Shown: in pieces, positions 27,224 to 36,542 of the stretch
How the letters are laid out: each line of letters starts with the position of its first letter
Numbering within the stretch: the stretch's first letter is position 1
Origin: Nocardia neocaledoniensis
Lineage (GTDB): Bacteria; Actinomycetota; Actinomycetes; Mycobacteriales; Mycobacteriaceae
Direction: 5' to 3'
Assembly (NCBI RefSeq): GCF_003182135.1
Contig: NZ_QGTL01000008.1
Span: 248,001-312,000 of the forward strand
DNA: 64,000 nucleotides
Program-made: the position numbers and the translations under genes
The notes under the pieces: generated by a model
Database searches by the model: none
The model's input: only the letters and a program-made list of their open reading frames with translations
What the model was told of the DNA's origin: nothing

Positions 27224-28378
27224 GTGGCACGGGATTACTACGGACTGCTCGGCGTCGGCAAGAACGCCACCGACCAGGAGCTCAAGCGCGCCTACCGCAA
27301 GCTGGCCCGCGAACTGCACCCCGACGTGAACCCGGACGAGGCCGCCCAGGCCAAGTTCAAGGAAGTCTCCACCGCCTACGAGGTGCTGACCGACCCGGAG
27401 AAGCGCCGGATCGTCGACCTCGGCGGTGACCCGCTCGAAAACGGCGGCGGCGGAGCCGGATTCAGCGGCGCGGGCTTCGGCGGCCTCGGCGATGTCTTCG
27501 AGGCGTTCTTCGGTGGGATGAGCGGCCAGGGCGGCGGCGCGCGCAAGCCGCGCGGCCGCGTGCAGCCCGGCGCCGACTCGCTCATCCGCACCCGGCTGAG
27601 CCTGGCCGAATGCGCTGTCGGCGTCACCAAGCACCTCACCGTCGACACCGCCATCCTCTGCGACATCTGCCAGGGCGCGGGCACCAACGGCAACTCCAAG
27701 CCGGTGCGCTGCGAGACCTGTGACGGCGCGGGCGAGGTGCAGTCGGTGCAGCGCTCGTTCCTCGGCCAGGTGCTCACCTCGCGACAGTGCCCCACCTGCC
27801 GCGGCGCCGGCGAGACCATCCCGGATCCCTGCCACAAGTGCGGCGGTGACGGCCGCGTGCGCGCCCGCCGCGAGATCGCCGCGCCGATCCCGGCCGGGGT
27901 GGCCAACGGCATGCGCGTGCGCCTGGCCGCGCAGGGCGAGGTCGGCCCCGGCGGCGGTCACGCCGGTGACCTCTACGTCGAGGTCGTCGAGCAGCCGCAC
28001 GACACCTTCGTCCGCGACGGCGACGACCTGCACTGCACCGTGCGGGTGCCGATGGTCGACGCCATCCTCGGCACCACCGTCGTGGTCGACACGATCCTCG
28101 ACGGGCCCACCGAGCTCAGCATCGCGCCGGGCACCCAGCCCGGTGAGGTCATCCAGCTGCGCGCCCACGGCATGCCCCGGCTGCGTTCCGGCGCGCGCGG
28201 CGACCTGCTGGCGCACCTCGACATCGTGGTGCCGACCAAGCTGGACGGCAAGCAGACCGACCTGCTGCGCAAGTTCAAGGGCATGCGCGACAAGGACCGC
28301 GCCGAGGTGATGTCGGCCCAGTCCGAGCACAACAGCGGCCTGTTCGCCCGCCTGCGCGCCTCCTTCAGCGGACGCTGA
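27224..28378 (+). CDS. dnaJ: Chaperone protein DnaJ (DnaJ2)
   Basis: A 384-residue type I J-protein that stimulates DnaK. The J domain (1-68) has HPD at 32-34. A Gly/Phe-rich linker follows, then four zinc motifs (CDICQGAG, CETCDGAG, CPTCRGAG, CHKCGGDG, about 146-215) and two C-terminal substrate-binding domains. GTG start. This is the hrcA-linked copy, equivalent to dnaJ2 in mycobacteria. The stop is 4 bases before the rsmE start. Confidence 0.95.
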   Translation: MARDYYGLLGVGKNATDQELKRAYRKLARELHPDVNPDEAAQAKFKEVSTAYEVLTDPEKRRIVDLGGDPLENGGGGAGFSGAGFGGLGDVFEAFFGGMSGQGGGARKPRGRVQPGADSLIRTRLSLAECAVGVTKHLTVDTAILCDICQGAGTNGNSKPVRCETCDGAGEVQSVQRSFLGQVLTSRQCPTCRGAGETIPDPCHKCGGDGRVRARREIAAPIPAGVANGMRVRLAAQGEVGPGGGHAGDLYVEVVEQPHDTFVRDGDDLHCTVRVPMVDAILGTTVVVDTILDGPTELSIAPGTQPGEVIQLRAHGMPRLRSGARGDLLAHLDIVVPTKLDGKQTDLLRKFKGMRDKDRAEVMSAQSEHNSGLFARLRASFSGR

Positions 28379-28382
28379 CCCG

Positions 28383-29123
28383 GTGGCCGCGACGGTCTTC
28401 TACCTCGACGAGGTCCCCGAGCCCGGTGCCGTCGCGGTCCTGGACGGGCCGGAGGGCCGGCACGCCGCGACCGTGCGCCGGATCCGGGTGGGCGAGCCGA
28501 TCACCCTGTCCGACGGACGCGGCGTGCTCGCCGAATCCGAGGTCGTCGCGGCCGAGAAGAACCGGCTCGACCTCGCCGTGCGCACCCGCCGGGTGGCCAC
28601 CCCCGCGACGCCGCGGGTGCGGGTCGTGCAGGCGTTGCCGAAATCGGATCGGTCCGAACTCGCCGTCGAGCTGATGACCGAGGCGGGCGCCGACGTCATC
28701 GTGCCGTGGCAGGCCGCGCGCTGTGTCGCGAACTGGGAGGCCAAGGCCGCCAAGGGGATCGAGAAGTGGCGCGCCGCGACCAAGTCCGCCGCCCGGCAGT
28801 CCCGGCGCGCGTACATCCCCGAGGTCACCGAGCTGCACCGCACCCGCGACCTGCTCGAGCTGGTGCGCGCCGCGAAGGCCGACGGCGCGATCGTCGCCGC
28901 ACTGCACGAGTCCGGCGCCCACAAATTCACCGAGCTCGCCCTGGCCGAGGCGCCCGAGGTGGTGCTGATCGTCGGGCCGGAAGGCGGCCTCGACGACACC
29001 GAGCTGGCCGCGCTGGCCGAGGCGGGCGCCGACGTGGTGCTGCTCGGTCCGACCGTGCTGCGCACCTCCACGGCCGCCGCGGTGGCACTCGGCGCCGTCG
29101 GCGCCCTCACCCCGCGGTGGTAG
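28383..29123 (+). CDS. rsmE: 16S rRNA m3U1498 methyltransferase RsmE
   Basis: The 246-residue SPOUT-family enzyme methylates N3 of U1498 in 16S rRNA with SAM. It has an N-terminal PUA-like part (LDGPEGRHAATVRRIRVGE), VVQALPKSDRSELAVELMTE (the actinobacterial form has VQALPK), and the C-terminal knot VVLIVGPEGGLDDTEL and LGPTVLRTSTAAAVAL. GTG start, only 4 bases after the dnaJ stop, so it is in the hrcA-dnaJ operon. Confidence 0.93.
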   Translation: MAATVFYLDEVPEPGAVAVLDGPEGRHAATVRRIRVGEPITLSDGRGVLAESEVVAAEKNRLDLAVRTRRVATPATPRVRVVQALPKSDRSELAVELMTEAGADVIVPWQAARCVANWEAKAAKGIEKWRAATKSAARQSRRAYIPEVTELHRTRDLLELVRAAKADGAIVAALHESGAHKFTELALAEAPEVVLIVGPEGGLDDTELAALAEAGADVVLLGPTVLRTSTAAAVALGAVGALTPRW

Positions 29124-29264
29124 CGCGGCCGCTGTGACCTGCGATCACTCGTCGATCGCGATTCGGCCGAACCGGTCGTTATATCGCTGGGCGGTGTCGG
29201 TGCCGCGCGTTAAACTGAGCTCATCGAACACACAGTCGAGACCGGAAGCAGGCTATAGCCACTT

Positions 29265-30374
<1,110 letters not shown>

Positions 30375-30386
30375 CGGCGCGCGGCG

Positions 30387-30416
30387 GATGCGGGTTCCCA
30401 GCGCGGAACCCGCATC
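30387..30416. terminator. Stem-loop after phoH
   Basis: A perfect 12-bp stem (30387-30398 with 30405-30416) with a 6-base loop lies 13 bases after the phoH stop. It could terminate or only attenuate transcription into ybeY. Confidence 0.55.
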
Positions 30417-30494
30417 GCGCTGTGCCGCGGTTACCCGCGCCACGCTGGACCGATGCGGTTTCATGGATCAAACGGCGGCCCGTACCCTGAACAG

Positions 30495-31049
30495 GTGAGC
30501 ATCGAGATCGCCAACGAATCGGGCATGGACGTCCCCGAAGAAGACCTGGTCAGCGTGGCACGTTTCGTGATCGGCCGGATGGACGTGCATCCGGCCGCCG
30601 AACTGTCGATGGTGCTCGTCGATCTCGACACCATGGCCGACCTGCACGTGCGCTGGATGGACCTGCCCGGCCCCACCGACGTGATGTCGTTCCCGATGGA
30701 CGAGCTCGAGCCGGGCGGTCGCCCCGACAGCCCGGAGCCCGGGCCCTCGATGCTCGGCGACATCGTGTTGTGCCCGGAGTTCGCGATGGGGCAGGCGCAG
30801 AAGGCCGGGCATTCGCTCGACCACGAGCTGGCGCTGCTCACCGTGCACGGCGTCCTGCACCTGCTCGGCTACGACCACGCCGAGCCGGAGGAGGAGAAGG
30901 AGATGTTCGCGCTGCAGGGCCAGCTGCTCGAAGAGTGGTACGTGAGCCTGCGCGAGGAACAGCGGCGCGCCGAACTGGCCGAGCGCGACGCCCGGCTGCT
31001 CGGCAAGGCGGGCTTCACCGCGCCGGGTGACGCGCTGGGCCCCGCGTGA
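30495..31049 (+). CDS. ybeY: Endoribonuclease YbeY
   Basis: A 184-residue metal-dependent RNase for 16S rRNA 3'-end maturation and ribosome quality control. The zinc motif HGVLHLLGYDH is complete (near 118-128), preceded by GPTDVMSFPMDE and LGDIVLCPEFA. A Glu/Arg-rich C-terminal extension of about 45 residues exceeds the E. coli protein, as in other actinobacteria. The GTG at 30495 starts just before SIEIANES, where the family begins. The stop overlaps the next start (GTGA). Confidence 0.92.
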   Translation: MSIEIANESGMDVPEEDLVSVARFVIGRMDVHPAAELSMVLVDLDTMADLHVRWMDLPGPTDVMSFPMDELEPGGRPDSPEPGPSMLGDIVLCPEFAMGQAQKAGHSLDHELALLTVHGVLHLLGYDHAEPEEEKEMFALQGQLLEEWYVSLREEQRRAELAERDARLLGKAGFTAPGDALGPA

Positions 31050-32392
31050 CGGCATTCACCCAGATCCTGCTGACGATCGTGCTGATCGGCCTCGGCGGGA
31101 TCTTCGCCGGCGTCGACTCGGCACTGAACACGGTGTCGCGGGCCCGGCTCGACGACATGGTCCGCGAGGAACGCCCCGGCGCGGCGCGGCTGCGCAAGAT
31201 CGTCGACGACCGGCCGCGATACGTGAATCTGACGGTGCTGCTGCGCATCCTGTGCGAGATCACCGCCACCGTCCTGCTCGCCGCCGCGGCACTGCAACTG
31301 TGGAGCCCGGCGACGGCGCTGCTGGTCACCGCCGCGGTGATGGTGGTCGTGTCCTATGTCGTGATCGGTGTCGGGCCCCGCACCCTCGGCCGCCAGCACG
31401 CCTATTCGATCGCGCTGGGCGCCGCGGTGCCCCTGCAGGTCATCGGCGCGGTGCTGAGCCCGGTGAGCAGGCTGCTGATCCTGCTCGGCAACGCGATCAC
31501 GCCCGGTAAGGGATTCCGCAACGGCCCCTTCGCCTCCGAGATCGAGTTGCGCGAGGTGGTCGACATGGCCAGGGAGCGCGGCGTCGTCGCCGACGACGAA
31601 CGACGGATGATCCAGTCGGTCTTCGAACTCGGCGACACCCTGGCCCGCGCGGTGATGGTGCCACGCACCGAGATGGTCTGGATCGAGCACGACAAGACCG
31701 CGTCGCAGGCGATGTCGCTGGCGGTCAGGTCCGGGCATTCGCGGATCCCGGTGATCGGTGAGAACGTCGACGACGTGCTCGGCGTGGTGTACCTGAAAGA
31801 CCTTGTGCCCTATGCCGATCGCAGCCGCAAGGTGACGGTGCGCGAGGTGATGCGGCCCGCGGTGTTCATCCCCGACTCCAAACCGCTCGACGATCTGCTC
31901 GACGAGATGCAGCGTCGTCGCAACCACATGGCGCTGCTGGTCGACGAGTACGGCGGCATCGCCGGGCTGGTGACCATCGAGGACGTGCTCGAGGAGATCG
32001 TCGGTGAGATCGCCGACGAGTACGACACGGACGAGACCCCGCCGGTGGAGGACCTCGGCGACGGCCGTTACCGGGTGTCGGCGCGGCTGTCGGTGGAGGA
32101 CCTCGGCGAGCTGTACGGGCTCGACATCGAGGACGAGGACGTCGACACCGTGGGCGGCCTGCTCGCCCACGAGCTGGGGCGCGTGCCGCTGCCCGGGTCG
32201 AAGGTGACCGTGTACGGGTTGGTGCTGCGCGGCGAGGGCGGCGCGGACGCGCGCGGCCGCATGCGGGTCAACACCGTGCTGGTGCGCCGCGCGCCCGACA
32301 AGGAGAAGAAGAACAACACCGCGCGGACCGGCGAGGGCGCCGAGCCCGCGCAGGTCAACGTGCCCGACGACAACGGAGAAGCCGATGAGTGA
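31046..32392 (+). CDS. CNNM/CorC-type membrane protein with CBS domains
   Basis: The 448-residue protein is of the HlyC/CorC (UPF0053) family, linked to Mg/Co efflux. The N-terminal DUF21 region has three to four membrane helices (TAFTQILLTIVLIGLGG onward to about 150). Two CBS domains follow (about 190-320; VPRTEMVWIEHDK, HSRIPVIGENVDDVLGVVYL, HMALLVDEYGGIAGLVTIED). A CorC_HlyC domain (LSVEDLGELYGLDIEDED) and a charged tail end it. GTG start overlapping the ybeY stop. It overlaps the following gene by 8 bases, so the series to era is one operon. Confidence 0.88.
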   Translation: MTAFTQILLTIVLIGLGGIFAGVDSALNTVSRARLDDMVREERPGAARLRKIVDDRPRYVNLTVLLRILCEITATVLLAAAALQLWSPATALLVTAAVMVVVSYVVIGVGPRTLGRQHAYSIALGAAVPLQVIGAVLSPVSRLLILLGNAITPGKGFRNGPFASEIELREVVDMARERGVVADDERRMIQSVFELGDTLARAVMVPRTEMVWIEHDKTASQAMSLAVRSGHSRIPVIGENVDDVLGVVYLKDLVPYADRSRKVTVREVMRPAVFIPDSKPLDDLLDEMQRRRNHMALLVDEYGGIAGLVTIEDVLEEIVGEIADEYDTDETPPVEDLGDGRYRVSARLSVEDLGELYGLDIEDEDVDTVGGLLAHELGRVPLPGSKVTVYGLVLRGEGGADARGRMRVNTVLVRRAPDKEKKNNTARTGEGAEPAQVNVPDDNGEADE

Positions 32393-32720
32393 ACTGGATG
32401 CCGAGGACAACAAGCTGCTGGTGCTGGCGCGTGGCGCGCTGGGCCGCACCGGCGGTGCGAGCGGCGCCGCGGTGCGCGACACCGACGGCCGCACCTACGC
32501 CGCGGGCGAGGTCGCGCTGTCGAGCCTGCGGCTGACCGCGCTGCAGGCCGCCGTGGCCGCCGCGATCTCCAGCGGCGCCGAGGGTTTCGAGGCGGCGGTC
32601 GTGGTCGCCGGCGACCCCGAGGACGCCGGAATCGCCGCGCTGCACGAGGTCTCGCCGTCGGCCACGGTGATCAGCACCGATCGCGGCGGCGCCGTCCTGA
32701 GCGAGGTGCGCGGTGGCTGA
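32385..32720 (+). CDS. Cytidine-deaminase-like protein without zinc ligands
   Basis: The 111-residue protein has the shape of a small cytidine deaminase (GRTGGASGAAVRDTDGRTYA, then SLRLTALQAAVAAAISSGA, then a C-terminal VISTDRGGAVLSE). The zinc/active-site (H/C)AE and PCxxC signatures are missing: where the family reads CAER this protein has TALQ. It is probably not a deaminase. The equivalent gene between corC-like and era in M. tuberculosis is Rv2365c (from memory). It overlaps both neighbours by 8 bases. Confidence 0.65.
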   Translation: MSELDAEDNKLLVLARGALGRTGGASGAAVRDTDGRTYAAGEVALSSLRLTALQAAVAAAISSGAEGFEAAVVVAGDPEDAGIAALHEVSPSATVISTDRGGAVLSEVRGG

Positions 32721-33618
32721 GTCCGAGTTCCGTTCCGGCTTCGTCTGTTTCGTCGGCCGTCCGAACACCGGCAAGTCGACGCTGACCAACGCATTGGTCG
32801 GCACCAAGATCGCGATCACCTCCTCGCGTCCGCAGACCACCCGCCACACCATCCGCGGCATCGTGCACCGTGAGCACGCCCAGCTCATCCTGGTCGACAC
32901 CCCCGGTCTGCACCGCCCGCGCACCCTGCTCGGCCAGCGCCTCAACGATCTGGTGCGCGATACCTATTCCGAGGTCGACGTGATCGCCGTGTGCATCCCG
33001 GCCGACGAGAAGATCGGGCCCGGCGACCGCTGGATCGTCGAGCAGATCAAGATGATGGCGCCCAAGACCACCGTGCTCGGCGTGGTCACCAAGATCGACA
33101 AGGTGAGTCGCGACCAGGTCGCCCACCAGTTGATGGCGGTCTCCCAGCTGCTCGGGCCGGAGGCCGAGGTGGTACCGGTATCGGCGGTGAAGGGGGAGCA
33201 GGTCGAGGTGCTCGTCGACGTGATCGCCTCGAAGATGCCCGAGGGCCCGGCGTTCTACCCCGACGGCGAGATCACCGACGAGCCCGAGGAAACCCTCATG
33301 GCCGAGCTGATCCGCGAGGCCGCGCTCGAAGGCGTGCGCGACGAGCTGCCGCATTCGCTGGCCGTGGTGATCGAGGAGATCCAGCCGTACGAGGCCAACG
33401 AGGACATGCTCGAGGTGCATGCCCTGCTGTATGTCGAGCGGCCGAGCCAGAAGGCGATCATCATCGGCAAGAACGGTTCCCGGCTCAAGGAGGTCGGCAC
33501 CAACGCGCGCAAGCAGATCGAGCACATCCTCGGCACCCGCATCTACCTGAACCTGCACGTGAAGGTGGCCAAGGACTGGCAGCGTGATCCGAAACAGCTG
33601 GGGAAGCTGGGCTTTTGA
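32713..33618 (+). CDS. era: GTPase Era
   Basis: A ribosome-assembly GTPase that binds 16S rRNA, 301 residues. G1 GRPNTGKST (15-23), G3 DTPGL, G4 TKID and the C-terminal KH domain (SQKAIIIGKNGSRLKEVG then ARKQIEHILGTRIYLNLHVK) are all present. GTG start overlapping the previous stop. It ends the phoH-ybeY-corC-like cluster. Confidence 0.95.
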   Translation: MAESEFRSGFVCFVGRPNTGKSTLTNALVGTKIAITSSRPQTTRHTIRGIVHREHAQLILVDTPGLHRPRTLLGQRLNDLVRDTYSEVDVIAVCIPADEKIGPGDRWIVEQIKMMAPKTTVLGVVTKIDKVSRDQVAHQLMAVSQLLGPEAEVVPVSAVKGEQVEVLVDVIASKMPEGPAFYPDGEITDEPEETLMAELIREAALEGVRDELPHSLAVVIEEIQPYEANEDMLEVHALLYVERPSQKAIIIGKNGSRLKEVGTNARKQIEHILGTRIYLNLHVKVAKDWQRDPKQLGKLGF

Positions 33619-33710
33619 CCGTTTGAGTGTCGGCCGGACGGGGTATCGTTCGGCGAATACGCCGGGTGCGATCCGGTGTGCTCGCTGTTCGCCCCGGGGA
33701 GGCCGTCGAA

Positions 33711-36542
33711 GTGCCCGATGCCAATGATGTCGGCAAGCTGCTGGAGTTGCTGCGGGTACTCGAGATTCCCGACGCCAAGCCGCGAGTGCTGCGCGCGCTG
33801 TGGCGCGGACGGCGCACACTGCCGCGGCCGATCGTCGAGGTGGTCGGGGTGCAGGGGCACACGGCGCTGGTCGGCGAGTTGTACAGCTGGCTGGGCGAAT
33901 CCGGCGGCAGGCGCGCGACACCGCGCGCCAAGATCGATCTGCACGCCCCGGATCTGCCGCGCACCGCGCTCACTCCCGACCTCAACGCGGTCAGCTCGGT
34001 CGACGATCAGGAACTCGCCGGGCACTGTCTGCCGATCATTCAGCAGCTGGTCGCCGGGTTCGCCGCCGACGACACCGCCATGGGCGCGATCAAGTTCCCG
34101 CGCTACCGCACCGCCGACTGGCTGACCCGGCAGCGCGTCACCAGCGACGAATCCGAGACGCCTGACGAGTTGCGCCGCCGGTTGCCCAAGCTGCTGCGCA
34201 GCGGTTCGCCGACGAGTCGCTCCGACACCGCCGAGGGGGTGGCGGGCGACACGATCTCGCGGGTGGTCTTCGGTGTGCTGGCGTTGTGGCCGGTGCTGCG
34301 GTTGTGGCTGTGGGTGTCCGGGCGCATCCCCGGCATGTCGAAGGTGACGCGGTGGTTCCTGCACCAGCGCTACCTCGCGCCCGAATTGTCCGGCAGTTTC
34401 CTGGGTTTCGCCTCGCGACTCACGGCCTCGCACCGGGTCGACGAGAACGAGGAGCAGGTCGCCAAGCTGCTCATCCACGCCTTCCTCGAGGACCTGCGCG
34501 ATGCCTACCGGCGCCGGATCTGGCGGCCGTCGAGCTGGCGGCGCACCGCCTATCCGGTGGCCCTGCTCGGCGGGCTGGCCGAGGACGGCGACGGCGCGCG
34601 GATCCTCACCTGGATCAACGAGATCCGCAACGAGACAGGACATTTCGATCCGCTGGTGGTGGTCGCCTTCCGCGACGAGGGCCCGCGCCGCGAGGTCGGC
34701 GAGCTGGGCCACATCGGGGACCTGCGTCAGCTGCGCACGCTGGAGAGCATCGCCGAGCGGCCGACCGCGCAGCCGCCGGACCCGCTGCAGAGCTGGGTTC
34801 GCGAGATCGAGAACCGGCGCACCCACCGGCAGGCCGACGCGTGGTTCCTGCCGTTGCGCGCGCTGCTGCCCGCCGACGTTCCGCCACGGGTCAGCGATCC
34901 GCGCTTCCGTGGGATGGCACTGCCGCCCGCGCCGCCGATGGCCGCGCGCAGCTGGTTCGTCGGGTTGTGCGTGCTGATCCCGATCGCCCTCGCGATCGGC
35001 GCGGCGCTCGTCTACTTCCCGCCGCTGCGCGGGGCGCCGTGTTCGCAGTGGCCGTGGACCGACGGTGTGTCGGTGAGTCTGCGGGACGGTGAGTGCGTCG
35101 GCTACAGCGACAACCCGCGCCAGATCTTCGCCGACGATCCCGAGCTCACCGCCATGCAGCGCGAGGTGTTCCGGCTCAACACGGCGGCGGCCGAGGCCCG
35201 CGAGAGCAACCCGAACCGGCCCCTGGTCTCGCTGGTGTACTTCGCCGGGCTCAGCTACGCCGACACGAACGTGCGCTATCCGCACGCCCAGGTCGAGGAA
35301 CTGGCCGGGCTGGCGGTGCAGCAGCGCCGCGCGCTGCTGGCCTCCGACGAGTCCGAGCCGCTGTTGCGGATCGTCATCGCCAACGGCGGCACCGACATGC
35401 GGCAGGCGCAGTGGGTGGTCGAGCATCAGCTGCGCGGGCTGGCGGCCGCGGACGCCAGTGTGCTCGGCGTGGTCGGCATCGACCGCAGCACCGACGAGAC
35501 CCGCAAGGCGATCACCCGGCTCGGTGAACTCGGCGTGCCCGCGGTGGCGACGACGCTGTCGGCCGACGGCCTCGATCAGGCCTCGCCGCTGTATTTCCAG
35601 GCGGCGCCGAGCAACAAGGTGCAGGCGCGGCTGATCGCCGACTACGCGCAGGGCGCCCGTGAGAACACCGGCGGCCGCCGCTACGACAAGGTGGTGATCT
35701 ACCACCCGGAGGCGGCCGACGACCTCTACGTGACGAGCCTGGTCGCGGACCTGAAAGACGAACTCGCCGAACGCGGTGTGGCCCAGGAGAGCCTGAGCTG
35801 GCGCGAACAGCAACAGCTGTACCGGTTCCCGGCGCCGTGTGAGACCGAAGGCTTCGACCGGAACACCCTGCTGTTCTTCGCCGGCCGCAACGACGACTTC
35901 CCCACCTTCGCCAAGGCGGTGAGCCGGGGCTGTCTCAGCGGGGACGGCCCGGCGATCCTGGGCAACGACGCGGTGACCCGCCTGATCACCGACCCCAAGG
36001 CGACCGCGGCCCTGCCTGCCAACCTCACAGTGCGCTATGTGTCCAAGGCGGCGCCGGTGATGCTCGGCGGCGCCGACTGCGTCCGCGGCGTCGGCAAGGT
36101 CGGCGATCAGCCGGTGCCGTTCGAACACGAGCAGCTGTGCGTCGAGCTGGCCGGCCTGATCGAGGAACTGCGCGGCTATCCCGAACTCGGCGACTACCGG
36201 CCCACCTGGGCAGGCGATCGCACCGGGCTGGCCTTCGACGTGAGCGGGTTGTTCCTGCAGGCGGTGCGCAGCAGTCGCGGCGTGCTGGCCGACCTGCCGC
36301 CGAACCGCACCGCCATCGCGGTGCAGATGCGCGAGAGCGACTATCGCGGCGTCACCGGCACACTCGGCTTCTCGACCCGGCGCGTGGCCGACGGGTCATC
36401 CATCGCGGTGCTGGTCACCACGGCCGTCGGCGGGCAGGGCCCGCAGCGCTGCCTGATGATGTTCCCGCGCCAACCCGGTCAGGACGGCTGCCCGGCGGGC
36501 ACCAAGAGCGATATCGAGGGCTGGGCCGAACCGGGTCGCTAG
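33711..36542 (+). CDS. Large membrane protein with extracellular Leu/Ile/Val-binding-type PBP domain
   Basis: A 943-residue protein of three parts. The N-terminal cytosolic region (1-420) contains PRPIVEVVGVQGHTALVGEL, which may be a worn P-loop, and a helical region with a hydrophobic patch near 190-210 (VVFGVLALWPVLRLWLWV). A clear membrane helix (SWFVGLCVLIPIALAIGAAL) lies near 425-445. The outer C-terminal half (about 460-943) reads as a type I periplasmic-binding fold: VSLVYFAGLSYADTNV, VVGIDRSTDETRKAITRLGE, VPAVATTLSADGLDQ, KVVIYHPEAADDLY and NTLLFFAGRNDDF. The GTG at 33711 has GGGGAGG ahead. It may sense an external ligand; the role is unknown. Its stop overlaps the convergent amidase stop (shared CTAG). 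Confidence 0.6.
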   Translation: MPDANDVGKLLELLRVLEIPDAKPRVLRALWRGRRTLPRPIVEVVGVQGHTALVGELYSWLGESGGRRATPRAKIDLHAPDLPRTALTPDLNAVSSVDDQELAGHCLPIIQQLVAGFAADDTAMGAIKFPRYRTADWLTRQRVTSDESETPDELRRRLPKLLRSGSPTSRSDTAEGVAGDTISRVVFGVLALWPVLRLWLWVSGRIPGMSKVTRWFLHQRYLAPELSGSFLGFASRLTASHRVDENEEQVAKLLIHAFLEDLRDAYRRRIWRPSSWRRTAYPVALLGGLAEDGDGARILTWINEIRNETGHFDPLVVVAFRDEGPRREVGELGHIGDLRQLRTLESIAERPTAQPPDPLQSWVREIENRRTHRQADAWFLPLRALLPADVPPRVSDPRFRGMALPPAPPMAARSWFVGLCVLIPIALAIGAALVYFPPLRGAPCSQWPWTDGVSVSLRDGECVGYSDNPRQIFADDPELTAMQREVFRLNTAAAEARESNPNRPLVSLVYFAGLSYADTNVRYPHAQVEELAGLAVQQRRALLASDESEPLLRIVIANGGTDMRQAQWVVEHQLRGLAAADASVLGVVGIDRSTDETRKAITRLGELGVPAVATTLSADGLDQASPLYFQAAPSNKVQARLIADYAQGARENTGGRRYDKVVIYHPEAADDLYVTSLVADLKDELAERGVAQESLSWREQQQLYRFPAPCETEGFDRNTLLFFAGRNDDFPTFAKAVSRGCLSGDGPAILGNDAVTRLITDPKATAALPANLTVRYVSKAAPVMLGGADCVRGVGKVGDQPVPFEHEQLCVELAGLIEELRGYPELGDYRPTWAGDRTGLAFDVSGLFLQAVRSSRGVLADLPPNRTAIAVQMRESDYRGVTGTLGFSTRRVADGSSIAVLVTTAVGGQGPQRCLMMFPRQPGQDGCPAGTKSDIEGWAEPGR

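Noticed and set aside
33543..36128. An 861-codon minus-strand open frame
   Set aside because: It is the antisense shadow of era's end and the PBP-fusion gene, whose coding frame shows a membrane helix and binding-protein motifs.
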